Assembly (NCBI GenBank): GCA_937892925.1
Contig: CALBHX010000021.1
Coordinates: 1-57,566, forward strand
Length of the DNA stretch: 57,566 bases
Origin: an uncultured Lentisphaeraceae bacterium
Lineage (GTDB): Bacteria; Verrucomicrobiota; Kiritimatiellia; RFP12; DVOR01
Direction of reading: 5' to 3'
Shown here piece by piece: positions 1 through 8,916 of the stretch. Within the stretch, counting starts at the first letter, position 1, and every line of letters starts with the position of its first letter. A program made the translations under genes and the position numbers. The notes under the pieces were generated by a model. That model was not told where the DNA came from, searched no databases, and saw nothing but the letters and a program-made list of their open reading frames with translations.

Positions 1-2292
1 CACCGTCTGCCCGAGGAGATTGTGTACACGCTTTTGCCAGCGCGCACCTGTTGCCACGCGCTCCCACAGAGGGCCGTAAGTGAAGTCCTGCGGTTGCACC
101 GCCGAACCCTCCATGGTGAGCGTCTGTCCCCGCGCGTTTCTGCGCACCATGCGCGTGGCGAGATTGGGATAGGTATTCGTCACGGTGTTTTCGTCCGCGC
201 TGTAAAGCGTTTGCGTCACGCCACCACGTATATCCACGGTTCGCACCACACGCCCTAAGATGTCATATTCCGTTGTTTCCGGATTCAATCCCTCACGCTC
301 CACCCGAATCACGCGCCCGAGGTCATCGCGATGATACGTCACCGTATGCGAACCCTCTTTGAGAGTCGTCTCCGAAAGCAGATTCCCTTCCGCGTCATAA
401 GCAAATGTCCGCCGCACCCCATTGGGCAATGCCTCCGACACCTTCCCGCAACACGCATCACCCCACACGCTCACCGTTTCGCGTCCTGCGAAGTCCGTCT
501 CCTTCGTGACCTTGCCCTCCGCATTGTGTTCATACTGCACACGGTCAATGAGGTGCCACGCCCCCTCAATGAACGCTTCCTGATTCCGTTCCACAATATT
601 TCCTACACGATCATAAATCGTCGAACGCCGCGTAGTCTTCCCCGAAACCGGTTCCGGCGCTTGCTCGTGCAATTGCGTCACGGTTTCAATCCAACGTTCA
701 TCCTCCAAACGGTAATCATACGTCTGGAGTGTGCCGTCCTCATGACGCACCGAGGCCAAGCGCCCCGCATAATACGGGCGTGTATCCTCCTTGGCGTACC
801 ATGTCTTCACCGTGCGCAAGGCTCCCGCCGCACCATAGGCCGCTCCCGCCGTGGCCGCGCGCTCAGTAATTTCCTGCATTGGCAGATAAACGTGATACGT
901 GCGCGACACCTCCACCATTGTGCCATCGGCATCCCGTTCAGACACGACCACGCAGCGCGGACGCGTATCCATCAAGGACGTAACATCCCCCGCCGCAACA
1001 GGCACATAGAAGACGGTTGTCTCCTCATAAAACGAATCCACCGCATCTGTGCGCACGGTCTCAATCTTCCGACCTTGCGCGTCATAACGATAGCGGACAA
1101 CCTTTCCGTTGGAGGCACGACACTCTTTCACTTTTCCTTTATAGGCACCAGTTGCCGCGTCATTCTTAAAGTAGTAGTTCCACGCCTTCCAACGCGTAAC
1201 CTCCCCTTCTCCCTCAACTGACCGCGTCTTGGCGAAGCCCCAAGAGGCCTCCTCATAAGAATCCAACTTTCGCTTGAGCGTTTTCCCACCCTTACGCGTC
1301 AGCGTTTCTGCTTGGACGATTCCGCCATCATCGCTCTCCATCAATTCACGCGTCTTTTCCAATCCTTCAGGCGTTTTCAGCCCCCAATCCCCATTCACAA
1401 ACGTATAGACATAGCACCGCGGTTGCCCATTGCCTCTTTGCAATGTGGTCAGCAATTCGTGCGCGTCTTTCCCCTGCTTCATCGTCAAACGGCGAATAGG
1501 TGCCGTTGGAGGCGGCACATATCGCCCCTCCACAAAGTCTGGCCGTGCCGTCAAAGGATAAATCGCCACCTCATATGCCAATGCACTCAAAACCTTCACA
1601 TCCGCCAAGCGCGAGGGCGTCAAGACCTGACACACTGCGCCATGTGCATCTCGCAAAATCTCAATCCCGAAATCCTCCAACGTGGTGACACGTCCACGCG
1701 CATCCGTAAACGAGACCAAATCGCCCAACTTCCCCGTGATGTTCGTGGCATAAAACCGCCACACCGACCCATCCCCCGGATACAAATCGTAATACGCGGG
1801 CTCCTCCGCCGTCGCCCAACCCTCTGCGTCCACCATCTGCAAACGCTCATTCAACTCCTTGTGCAGCCCCGGATCCGGAATCCCCAACGACTCCCCCTCC
1901 GCAAAACGAAAATGAATCGCCTCCCCTGTCCGCTGGATAAACACCACCTCTGCCGGCAAGTTCTTGTTCGTCCGATCTCCCCCAAGATGATCAAAGGTAT
2001 ACGCCATCACCACCTTCAACTCCTCAGGCGTAAAAATAGCATCTGATGCTGTATGCGTATACACCCGCAAACTCACCGCCCGCCGCCCCGACAACACCGA
2101 CGTCCGCCCCAAGTCCAACTTAATCTTCACGCACCCATGATCTATTTCTCTGGGCGGGCATTCACATTCCTCGTCTGGCTCCTCCTCCGGATCCTCCTTC
2201 GGCGGCGGATTCCGCAGCAACGCATCGGCCAATGCCATCGGCGTAACACACACGCCAACCAGCAAGGCAAACCAAATAAAAATATGCTTCAT
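1..2292 (-). CDS. Secreted RHS/YD-repeat protein, 3' end outside window
   Basis: Reads leftward from ATG at 2292 and runs off the window edge with no stop, so at least 764 codons are present and the C-terminus is missing. It opens with a signal peptide (MKHIFIWFALLVGVCVTPMA) and then a Pro/Glu/Cys-rich stretch (about residues 25-45). The last 400 residues carry YD-type units such as YRYDAQGRK, YDYRLEDE, YDRVGNIV, YDAEGNLLSE and YDILGRVV. RHS/YD repeats build large secreted beta-shells, some around toxins and some as plain surface proteins. No toxin or immunity gene can be assigned because the end is cut. The ribosome binding site before 2292 is weak. The frame is open throughout, and repeat spacing supports it over the other frames. 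Confidence 0.88.
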   Translation of the reverse strand, partial: MKHIFIWFALLVGVCVTPMALADALLRNPPPKEDPEEEPDEECECPPREIDHGCVKIKLDLGRTSVLSGRRAVSLRVYTHTASDAIFTPEELKVVMAYTFDHLGGDRTNKNLPAEVVFIQRTGEAIHFRFAEGESLGIPDPGLHKELNERLQMVDAEGWATAEEPAYYDLYPGDGSVWRFYATNITGKLGDLVSFTDARGRVTTLEDFGIEILRDAHGAVCQVLTPSRLADVKVLSALAYEVAIYPLTARPDFVEGRYVPPPTAPIRRLTMKQGKDAHELLTTLQRGNGQPRCYVYTFVNGDWGLKTPEGLEKTRELMESDDGGIVQAETLTRKGGKTLKRKLDSYEEASWGFAKTRSVEGEGEVTRWKAWNYYFKNDAATGAYKGKVKECRASNGKVVRYRYDAQGRKIETVRTDAVDSFYEETTVFYVPVAAGDVTSLMDTRPRCVVVSERDADGTMVEVSRTYHVYLPMQEITERAATAGAAYGAAGALRTVKTWYAKEDTRPYYAGRLASVRHEDGTLQTYDYRLEDERWIETVTQLHEQAPEPVSGKTTRRSTIYDRVGNIVERNQEAFIEGAWHLIDRVQYEHNAEGKVTKETDFAGRETVSVWGDACCGKVSEALPNGVRRTFAYDAEGNLLSETTLKEGSHTVTYHRDDLGRVIRVEREGLNPETTEYDILGRVVRTVDIRGGVTQTLYSADENTVTNTYPNLATRMVRRNARGQTLTMEGSAVQPQDFTYGPLWERVATGARWQKRVHNLLGQTV

Positions 2293-2315
2293 ACCGCGAC
2301 TCAAGACTTAGACGT

Positions 2316-2345
2316 AGTCTATCCTACCCCTTCCATCCCCGTCAA
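2316..2345 (-). promoter_or_regulatory. Sigma70-type promoter of the RHS gene
   Basis: On the minus strand TTGACG (2345-2340) is followed after 18 bases by TAGACT (2321-2316), about 24 bases before the RHS ATG at 2292. The same pattern recurs ahead of other genes in the window. Confidence 0.5.
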
Positions 2346-2579
2346 CTGAGCAGCGGGAGCATTGCATCAACGAATCAACACGTAGCATGGAGCATCCCCT
2401 ACGAGACTCATGCATCCTCAAGCTGTCGGAGTTCAGCCAGACACCCTGCCCTCATACGGGAGGCTCAACCCAGAAGCCGCCCCGGGTTTCATCCAAAGCC
2501 GCCCCCTGTTCAAGGCAAAACTGGGGCGGGTTCAAGATTACCCAGCCCCGAGGGTATAGGAACCAGCCGCAGCGCCGAG

Positions 2580-3557
2580 TTATTCCGCAGGCGGCTGAAC
2601 CGTGGCATACCCCGCTTTAGCCGCGAGATGCCGGTCATCGGCATAATCGGAGCCCGGTGTGGTGAGAAGCGGCCCCTGAATCCCGGCATTGATGCCCACA
2701 TAAATGGCCTTGGCGGCGGCGTCATCGGAGAGATTACGACGGCCGCCGGCAAAGCGGAGAGGTGTTTTTGGATTCACCAGACGAAGCACGGCAATGCCGT
2801 TGAGGATGCGCGAAAGCTCCAGAAAGGAACGCTCAGCAAGCGGCGTGCCGGCGATGGGATCGAGAATATTGACAGGAATGGAATCGGGAGCGATAGCGCG
2901 GAGGGTAAAGGCAAACTCAACCAATTGTTCATCCGTTTCACCCATCCCGAGGATGCCACCACAGCAGATTTGAAACCCCAGCGCTTTAGCGGCGCGAAGG
3001 GTCTTGAGCTTATCAGCAAACGTATGGGTGGTACAGAGCTTCGGAAACAGCGAGGGCGCGGTTTCGATGTTGCAGTGAATCCGCTCGAGGCCGGCAGCCT
3101 TCAGCCGGCGCAGGGCAGCTTCATCCAGCAGGCCGAGCGATGCACAGCGATGAAGGCGCGTATGAGACCGAATCGCGCGGAGCGCATCGCATATCGCGTC
3201 TACCTGCTCCTCACGCTGCCCCCTTCCGGAGGTCACGATACCCAGCCGGCCAACACCATTGCGCTCTGCCTCCCGGGCGGCGGAGAGGCAAGCTTCCGTG
3301 CCGATCCATCCGTGTGCCTGGCAGGATGTATGCCAATGCCCGGACTGCGCACACCACTTACAATTTTCGGAACAACGGCCGCTGCGGGCATTAACAATGG
3401 CACAGAAGTCGAAGATGGCGGGCTTAAAGTGCTCAGTAATCCGGTGGGCACTTTCCCAGAGGGCATCAGAAGAGGCAGAGCGAAGCACGGCCAGCACATC
3501 AGCCGGCGCGGGTGTTTTCTCTGCAAGGATATCGGTTTCCAACTGGTCTAAGGTCAT
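2580..3557 (-). CDS. bioB: Biotin synthase
   Basis: 325-aa radical-SAM enzyme that inserts sulfur into dethiobiotin to make biotin. The SAM-cluster motif is C62-x3-C66-x2-C69 followed by AQS, as in BioB. Family signatures RCASLGLL and CCGGILGMGE hold two of the auxiliary-cluster cysteines. The first auxiliary cysteine of the E. coli enzyme has no counterpart; that segment reads GIVTSGRG, as I recall from BioBs of strict anaerobes. The start at 3557 was chosen because it lies one base after the mnmA stop; the longer in-frame extension would run through mnmA. It is the last gene of the thi-mnmA run. No other biotin gene is in the window. Confidence 0.88.
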   Translation of the reverse strand: MTLDQLETDILAEKTPAPADVLAVLRSASSDALWESAHRITEHFKPAIFDFCAIVNARSGRCSENCKWCAQSGHWHTSCQAHGWIGTEACLSAAREAERNGVGRLGIVTSGRGQREEQVDAICDALRAIRSHTRLHRCASLGLLDEAALRRLKAAGLERIHCNIETAPSLFPKLCTTHTFADKLKTLRAAKALGFQICCGGILGMGETDEQLVEFAFTLRAIAPDSIPVNILDPIAGTPLAERSFLELSRILNGIAVLRLVNPKTPLRFAGGRRNLSDDAAAKAIYVGINAGIQGPLLTTPGSDYADDRHLAAKAGYATVQPPAE

Positions 3558-3558
3558 T

Positions 3559-4650
3559 TCAAGAGCCTGGGTTGAGGGTGTTATGAAAGGATTCGGGGCG
3601 AAAAGGCCGAATGATGCCACCACAGAGCACACATTCATCATCCGCGCCGTAACAGACGGCACTTTGGCCGGGTGTTACACCGAAGAGCGGCTCGTCTACG
3701 CGGCACGCTCCGGCTTCCAAACAAGCGGGAACGAGCGGCCCGGCACTCCGCACCCGCACGCGGCAGCGAAGAGGCGCCTCTGTTTTCGGACAGGAGACCC
3801 AATGGATCTCATCGAGAGCAAACGCAGCAGCGCAGGCCTCCTCGCGCCGCCCCACCACCACTTCATTGCGGCAGGGGTTCGTGGCCAGGACGTAGAATGG
3901 AGCACCCGCCCCGCCGATGCCCAAACCTTTACGCTGCCCAATCGTATAACGCCAAAAGCCGTCATGATGCCCGAGCACATGCCCCGCCCGATCCACAATG
4001 GCACCCCGGCGCGGAGGCACCTGAAGAAGCTCTTCGGTATCGCCGGCATAGAAGTCTTGCGAATCGGGTTTTTCAGCTACGGCAAGGCCGGCGCGGCGGG
4101 CAAGCGCACGAACCTCTTTCTTTTGCAGCATACCCAGCGGGAAGCAGTGACGAGCGAGCTGTTCCTGTGAAAGACGATAGAGAAAATAACTCTGATCTTT
4201 TCGTGTATCCAATGCCCGCAGAAGCTGCTGGCGGCCATTCGTGCAAGCAAGGCGGGCATAGTGCCCGGTGGCGAAGCGGTCAAACTCAAGCCCGGCTTCC
4301 CGAGCCAGACGGGGCAGAAGCCCGAACTTAAATGCAGCGTTGCACCGAACACAGGGATTCGGCGTTTCCCCTTTCAGGCATGAATCACGGAAATAACCCA
4401 CAATGGCGCGTTCATAGGCCTCGCTTAAATCAAAGACATGGTAAGGAATGCCGAGGTGCCGGGCAATGGCTTCGGCGCGAGCGATGTCATCGGCTTCGCC
4501 GGGGCCGAAGCAGGCGTCTTTCGTTCCGCCGCGATAAGCACCGCGCCAGAGCTTCATGGTGATGCCCACCACGCGATGCCCCTGTTCCCGGAGCAGGAGT
4601 GCGGCCACGGCAGAATCAACACCTCCGCTAAGACCTACAGCCACCGTCAT
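3559..4650 (-). CDS. mnmA: tRNA-specific 2-thiouridylase
   Basis: 363-aa enzyme that thiolates U34 of Lys, Glu and Gln tRNAs with sulfur from a cysteine desulfurase. The PP-loop SGGVDS (8-13) binds ATP, and the catalytic region has C100 and C103 in NPCVRCN. The family's later catalytic cysteine, in the usual DSxxICF context, is not there: the text reads KPDSQDFYAGD, with Tyr201 at the expected place. The C-terminal barrel is present (ECVLCGGII). Length is normal. It overlaps thiH by four bases (4647-4650), so translation is probably coupled, and bioB follows one base after its stop. A sulfur donor, NifS, is encoded at 38661. Confidence 0.9.
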   Translation of the reverse strand: MTVAVGLSGGVDSAVAALLLREQGHRVVGITMKLWRGAYRGGTKDACFGPGEADDIARAEAIARHLGIPYHVFDLSEAYERAIVGYFRDSCLKGETPNPCVRCNAAFKFGLLPRLAREAGLEFDRFATGHYARLACTNGRQQLLRALDTRKDQSYFLYRLSQEQLARHCFPLGMLQKKEVRALARRAGLAVAEKPDSQDFYAGDTEELLQVPPRRGAIVDRAGHVLGHHDGFWRYTIGQRKGLGIGGAGAPFYVLATNPCRNEVVVGRREEACAAAFALDEIHWVSCPKTEAPLRCRVRVRSAGPLVPACLEAGACRVDEPLFGVTPGQSAVCYGADDECVLCGGIIRPFRPESFHNTLNPGS

Positions 4651-5759
4651 ATGCGGTTATCCCATTGCTTGAAAACAACATCCTGCCCGCCGGCACGGAT
4701 GGCAGCATAAACCGCTTCAGGGGAGCGGCGGTCTGTGAGGGTGAATTGTGCCACATCCGCGGCTTTTTCCTGTTCAAGCACGGCATAACCGCCAGGTGTT
4801 ACACGGCTGCCGGCACTCATATTGTCGGCAGCCGTGCGTATGATGCGGTCGCGGAATACGGGGCTTTCACGGGTGGAGACGGTGATGCCGCATTGGGGAA
4901 AAACAATCCGGAAGGCAAGCATCATCAGCTCAAGATCACGCTCATCTACAGGGCACGGGGGCACGAATCCGCCCTCCACGGGACAAAACCGGGGAAAGGC
5001 AAACTGAACTTTGGCTGTGGTGCACGCACGCATGAGATAGAGCGCATGCGCAGCCAGACTGGCGGCTTCGCGGCGCCAGGGGCCGAGCCCAAGAAGAAAG
5101 GCGCAGCCAAGCTGACGAAATCCGGCACGCCCCGCACGGAGCTGCGTCCACAAGCGAAAACTGTAGTTGCTTTTGGGGCCTGCCGGGTGCATGTGGTGAT
5201 AGAGCTCCTGATCGTAGGTTTCCTGAAAACAAGTGAGGCCTTCATAGCCGGCCGCGAAGAGTATAGCATAGGCGTCTTCGGTCTGAGGCGCCACCTCAAG
5301 GGCAAGGTTCGAAAAACGCGGTTTCAGCAAACGCCCTACTTCGGCAAGATGTGCAACCGTATTGACCCGCGGGTCTTCCCCCGCCACGACCAGAAGGGAA
5401 TCGATCCCTGTGGCGCGGATGGCCTCCGCTTCTGTACGAATCTCCTCCAGCGTGAGATTACGCCGAACCGTACCTGTATGCTGAGCTCGGAAGTCGCAGT
5501 AACGGCAGGCATTGATGCAGGTGTTGCCAATATAGAGAGGAGCAAAAACGCTCACGGTTTTTCCATAGTAGGCGCGGCGTGCGCGCTGTGCCGTTTCCCG
5601 CATGGCCGGCAGGAAGGAATAAGCCGCCGGACTGATCAGATTCAGCAGATCAAACCAGCCGGGACGGGGCGAAGCCAAGGAGGCTTCGACCTGTCGAGAT
5701 GTGGCGGCGGCAATGAGCGCCTCGGTCTGCGCTTCGTTATAGGCAAGCTTGGGGAACAT
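4647..5759 (-). CDS. thiH: 2-iminoacetate synthase (radical SAM)
   Basis: 370-aa anaerobic tyrosine lyase that makes dehydroglycine for the thiazole ring of thiamine. The SAM-cluster motif CINACRYCDF (C-x3-C-x2-C) lies near residue 82. Typical ThiH/biotin-thiamin-synthesis stretches follow: GEDPR, the EVAPQTEDAY region and an ETYDQELYHHMHP segment that matches the ThiH substrate-site region. Use of ThiH in place of glycine oxidase ThiO fits anaerobic life. It starts nine bases after the thiG stop and its end overlaps mnmA. Full length for the family (about 370). Confidence 0.93.
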   Translation of the reverse strand: MFPKLAYNEAQTEALIAAATSRQVEASLASPRPGWFDLLNLISPAAYSFLPAMRETAQRARRAYYGKTVSVFAPLYIGNTCINACRYCDFRAQHTGTVRRNLTLEEIRTEAEAIRATGIDSLLVVAGEDPRVNTVAHLAEVGRLLKPRFSNLALEVAPQTEDAYAILFAAGYEGLTCFQETYDQELYHHMHPAGPKSNYSFRLWTQLRAGRAGFRQLGCAFLLGLGPWRREAASLAAHALYLMRACTTAKVQFAFPRFCPVEGGFVPPCPVDERDLELMMLAFRIVFPQCGITVSTRESPVFRDRIIRTAADNMSAGSRVTPGGYAVLEQEKAADVAQFTLTDRRSPEAVYAAIRAGGQDVVFKQWDNRI

Positions 5760-5768
5760 AACCGAGAG

Positions 5769-6536
5769 TTACTCCACAAAGATATCCAGGGGGCTGGAAG
5801 CCGCCGCTGTCATGTGCACCGCGGGGGGGCGGGCGTCTACGGCAAGTTCCGCGGCACGAACGGCCAGACGGAAGGCTTCGGCCATTTTCACCGGATCGCC
5901 TGCTGCGGCCACAGCCGTATTGGCAAGCACGGCATCTGCGCCCAACTCGATTGCTTCGGCAGCGTGAGAGGGAAGACCGATTCCGGCATCGACCACCACT
6001 GGGACGCGGCTCTGCTCTATGATGATGGCAAGCATCTCACGGGTAAGCAGACCCCGGTTGGAGCCTATCGGCGCACCCAGCGGCATGACGGCTGCGGCGC
6101 CAGCTTCCTCGCACCGGCGGGCCAGAACCGGATCGGCATTAATGTAAGGCAGCACCACCAGCCCAAGCTTAACACATGCTTGAACGGCAGCGAGCGTTTC
6201 AACCGGATCCGGCAGCAAATAGCGGGCATCGGGATGAACTTCAATTTTTATCCACCCGAACCCGGCCGCCTTGCCAAGCCTGGCGATACGAACAGCCTCC
6301 TCTGCGGTGCGTGCACCAGAGGTATTGAGCATCACTTCCACACGATCCCGATCAATGGCGGAAAGAATCGGATCCGTTTCCGGTTCGTCTTCGCGAACAC
6401 GGGTCAGCGCAACGGTAACCAACTCCGTGCCGCTGGCCTGTAAGGCTGCGCGGGTGATTTCCGGGCTGGCAAACTTTCCGGTGCCCAGAAAGAAGCGGTT
6501 GGAAAAGGTTTTTCCGCCGATTATAAGCGGTTTCAT
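5769..6536 (-). CDS. thiG: Thiazole synthase
   Basis: 255-aa TIM-barrel enzyme that condenses ThiS-thiocarboxylate, dehydroglycine and deoxyxylulose phosphate into the thiazole phosphate. Signatures: FFLGTGKF near the N-terminus, EVHPDARYLLPD, the PLGAPIGSNRGL phosphate loop and VPVVVDAGIGLPSHAAEAIELGAD. The Lys that forms a Schiff base with the sugar is expected in the WIKIEV segment. Start chosen at the ATG of MKPLIIGG, with a purine-rich AAAGAG stretch upstream; a longer in-frame start exists at 6566 but overlaps thiF further. Confidence 0.94.
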   Translation of the reverse strand: MKPLIIGGKTFSNRFFLGTGKFASPEITRAALQASGTELVTVALTRVREDEPETDPILSAIDRDRVEVMLNTSGARTAEEAVRIARLGKAAGFGWIKIEVHPDARYLLPDPVETLAAVQACVKLGLVVLPYINADPVLARRCEEAGAAAVMPLGAPIGSNRGLLTREMLAIIIEQSRVPVVVDAGIGLPSHAAEAIELGADAVLANTAVAAAGDPVKMAEAFRLAVRAAELAVDARPPAVHMTAAASSPLDIFVE

Positions 6537-6562
6537 GGCATGTCTCTTTCTATTAAGCGCGA

Positions 6563-7162
6563 TCAAATAGGTAAACCCAAAAGCGTTGCGACGACAGCAT
6601 TCGCCTGCATAGCCGCAGCGAGACCAACCCGCGGACTTTCGGGGGCGAGGCCGCCGCGGATATCACGCGTGCCATCGCCAACGAGAATCAGATGAGAACC
6701 AATACGCCGCTGCGTGATGGCGGCAGAGTGTCCCCAGCCGGCCAAACCACTGGCCGCGATCACTGGCTTTCCCAAGGGGAGCCAGGCGCCCAGAAGCATG
6801 GCCTTGGCTTCTGCACCATCCAACGCTTCAACCAGGAGATCACAGGTTGAAAAAACATCGGCGGCATTCTCCGATGTAAGGCGGACGTCCCGCAAGGTCA
6901 ACACCACTTCCGGGTCAATGCGGCGAAGATTTTCTGCCAATGCCTCCACCTTTCTGCGCCCAATCTGATCGCGGAAAAAGAACTGCCGGTTAAGATTCGA
7001 AGGCGACACCACATCGAAGTCCGCCACCGTGAGGTATTTGACCCCTGCGCGAACAAGATGCTGCGCCACGTTGGAACCCAGCCCCCCGGCGCCGGCAATG
7101 CCGACATGGGCGGCTTCAAGCCGTTGGCGCTCACCGGGAGAAAGCGTCACATTTGCAGACAT
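6563..7162 (-). CDS. thiF: ThiS adenylyltransferase (short ThiF type)
   Basis: 199-aa E1-like enzyme that adenylates the C-terminal glycine of ThiS. It begins with the Rossmann motif GIAGAGGLGSNVAQHL and continues with ADFDVVSPSNLNRQFF, the classic E1 Arg finger and ATP site. It is the short form (about 200 residues) found beside ThiH in anaerobes, without the Zn-binding tail of E. coli ThiF. It is followed directly by thiG and preceded two bases upstream by thiS. Confidence 0.9.
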   Translation of the reverse strand: MSANVTLSPGERQRLEAAHVGIAGAGGLGSNVAQHLVRAGVKYLTVADFDVVSPSNLNRQFFFRDQIGRRKVEALAENLRRIDPEVVLTLRDVRLTSENAADVFSTCDLLVEALDGAEAKAMLLGAWLPLGKPVIAASGLAGWGHSAAITQRRIGSHLILVGDGTRDIRGGLAPESPRVGLAAAMQANAVVATLLGLPI

Positions 7163-7164
7163 GG

Positions 7165-7368
7165 CTAACCTCCGGAGACCAGGCGAAAGACATTCAGCTC
7201 TGCCCCGGGTTTTAGGGGAAGCGATTGGTACGCAGCCTGCCCGCTGAAGGCTTCTCCCTCATACTCCACCAGCAACTCACAGGTTTCTGGGAATCGTTCT
7301 GCCAAGAACGCGCCGACTGTAGCTGCAGCCGTTTCAGTTGGAGCACCTTGATAACAGATCGTCATCAT
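7165..7368 (-). CDS. thiS: Sulfur carrier protein ThiS
   Basis: 67-aa ubiquitin-fold sulfur carrier for thiazole synthesis. It ends in Gly-Gly (RLVSGG), the residues adenylated by ThiF and converted to thiocarboxylate. Middle text LPLKPGAELNVF matches the ThiS beta-grasp. A strong ribosome binding site (GAGAGGAAG) precedes the ATG at 7368; the next codon is also ATG. It leads the thi gene run and sits 14 bases after the HD hydrolase stop. I saw no TPP riboswitch ahead of the run. Confidence 0.9.
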   Translation of the reverse strand: MMTICYQGAPTETAAATVGAFLAERFPETCELLVEYEGEAFSGQAAYQSLPLKPGAELNVFRLVSGG

Positions 7369-7382
7369 TCTTCCTCTCCCGC

Positions 7383-7952
7383 TCAGGGCTGAATGGCCTG
7401 CATAGCCGCAATCGTACGCTCAAAAAGCGCATCCAGCGGCCAACCCAGCAAATCCGCCCCCCGCTGAATCACCTCGCGGGAGCAGCCGGCGGCAAACTTT
7501 TTATCCTTAAACTTCTTTTTGACGCTTTTGAGCGAAAGCTCCCGCGTGCTTTTGGAAGGATACATCAATACCACGGCGCCAATCAGCCCCGAAAGTTCAT
7601 CCACCGCATAGAGCACCTTTTCCATCTCGTGTTCAGGCGCAATGTCATTGACAATACCATACCCATGCGAGGCGACAGCGCGATTGATGGAATCTTCCAC
7701 GCCGGCTTCCTTCAGCAGCTGTTGACTTTTCAGGCAATGTTCTGCAGGCCAGCGTTCAAAGTCAATGTCGTGCAAAAGCCCGACAATACCCCAGTAATCC
7801 GCCTCCGCGCCATAGCCAAGCTCCTGGGCAAAGTGCCGCATCAGCCCCGCAACCGTCCGCGCATGATGGCGGTGAAAGTCGCCCTCATTATAGGCTGCAA
7901 AGAGTTCCCACGCCGTCTCCGGCGTCAGGTGAGTAGTTCTAGGCTCAGCCAT
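7383..7952 (-). CDS. HD-domain hydrolase
   Basis: 189-aa soluble protein with an HD fold. The metal ligands are visible as H-x-x-R-T near residue 32 and the LLHDIDFERWP motif near residue 60, then ASHGYGIV and a later Asp (YAVDELSGL). Such proteins act as phosphohydrolases on nucleotides or other phosphoesters; the substrate cannot be told here. The start at 7952 has AAGGAG eight bases upstream. It ends 14 bases before thiS, so it may be cotranscribed with the thi genes, but I know of no thiamine role for it. Confidence 0.8.
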   Translation of the reverse strand: MAEPRTTHLTPETAWELFAAYNEGDFHRHHARTVAGLMRHFAQELGYGAEADYWGIVGLLHDIDFERWPAEHCLKSQQLLKEAGVEDSINRAVASHGYGIVNDIAPEHEMEKVLYAVDELSGLIGAVVLMYPSKSTRELSLKSVKKKFKDKKFAAGCSREVIQRGADLLGWPLDALFERTIAAMQAIQP

Positions 7953-8011
7953 ACAATCAGCTCCTTTCATATCGGCATCACACACGGATCATGCGGGGCA
8001 AAGACAAGCTG

Positions 8012-8887
8012 TTAAAACTGGTAGTGCACAGAGAAAACGAAACCGCTGCCAACGCCCAGATCCCGCGTGCTTCCATCGCGATAGAACTTGTCTTTGTCGC
8101 CAGTATACACATAAGCGCCAACCAGCGTGAGGGCATCCGTTACAAACCATGCCACATGGGCATCGAAATAATCATGGTTGGTAATGCCATTGCCGACATC
8201 CACGCCCTGCTTATATTCGAAACCAAAGGCCACCTGCTCCACCGGGATGAAGTCAATATTTGCGAAAACCGCCGCGCCGGCATCATTATGCCCAACCACG
8301 CCATTAACCACTTCATCAGAGACCAAACCGCCCACAGAGAGAAGAATCGGAATCGGCGTCTCCTTGATCAACTTGGTGGCCACGAGATACCCATCAAACC
8401 CATCATGATCCAGCCCCAATGCATCCACTGTCTTGGAATCGGTGTACTTATAGACGCCACCGATCGCGAGCGCAGGGACCCAAGATGTGCCGAAAGCATT
8501 CTCATCCAACAGGCGGAACTTGGCACCCACATTGTAGGTGGAGATAGACTTATCCCCATAACGGTGCGCATCTACTGCCCCATACCCGGCAGAAAGCTCC
8601 AGTCGGTCAAACAGCGTAAACGCCGTGCCAACCGCCAGCCAGTTAATGCCGGCATCCGGAAGGCTCACATACCAGCCGCCCACCTGAGGTTTGGAGAAAA
8701 ACCCCTTGAGCCCGTTCTGCTCGCCCTCGCCCCACGGCCGCCCAGCCGTGTAAGCCAGCGGGTTAAAAGCAATACCGCCCGTACCCTGCAAGTTATTGAG
8801 CGGAACGCCCGCCCACGCAGCCGACCCGGCCAATAAAAGGACGCCGCCAAAAACCCACTGCTTGACCAAACGAATCGATTGTTTCAT
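8012..8887 (-). CDS. DUF3034-type outer membrane beta-barrel protein
   Basis: 291-aa exported protein. Residues 1-26 form a signal peptide ending AGSAAWA. The mature start GVPLNNLQGTGGIAFNPLAY matches the opening of DUF3034 proteins. The rest alternates short beta-strands with turns and ends in an aromatic residue (VFSVHYQF), the usual insertion signal of outer-membrane barrels. Function of the family is unknown. The start at 8887 has GAAAGGA upstream. A terminator lies between it and metY. Confidence 0.75.
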   Translation of the reverse strand: MKQSIRLVKQWVFGGVLLLAGSAAWAGVPLNNLQGTGGIAFNPLAYTAGRPWGEGEQNGLKGFFSKPQVGGWYVSLPDAGINWLAVGTAFTLFDRLELSAGYGAVDAHRYGDKSISTYNVGAKFRLLDENAFGTSWVPALAIGGVYKYTDSKTVDALGLDHDGFDGYLVATKLIKETPIPILLSVGGLVSDEVVNGVVGHNDAGAAVFANIDFIPVEQVAFGFEYKQGVDVGNGITNHDYFDAHVAWFVTDALTLVGAYVYTGDKDKFYRDGSTRDLGVGSGFVFSVHYQF

Positions 8888-8916
8888 GCTTATTCCTTTC
8901 TCTTCCACAATGGTAG

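Noticed and set aside
331..2046. Long plus-strand open frames rich in Arg, His and Pro
   Set aside because: They are antisense to the RHS/YD-repeat gene, whose repeats give clear protein meaning in the minus frame.
4665..6443. 592-codon plus-strand open frame
   Set aside because: It is antisense to thiH and thiG, both of which have full family signatures; the frame itself shows no domain.
7369..8011. TPP riboswitch ahead of the thi genes
   Set aside because: No CTGAGA-type core or matching stems were found by eye upstream of thiS or the HD gene.
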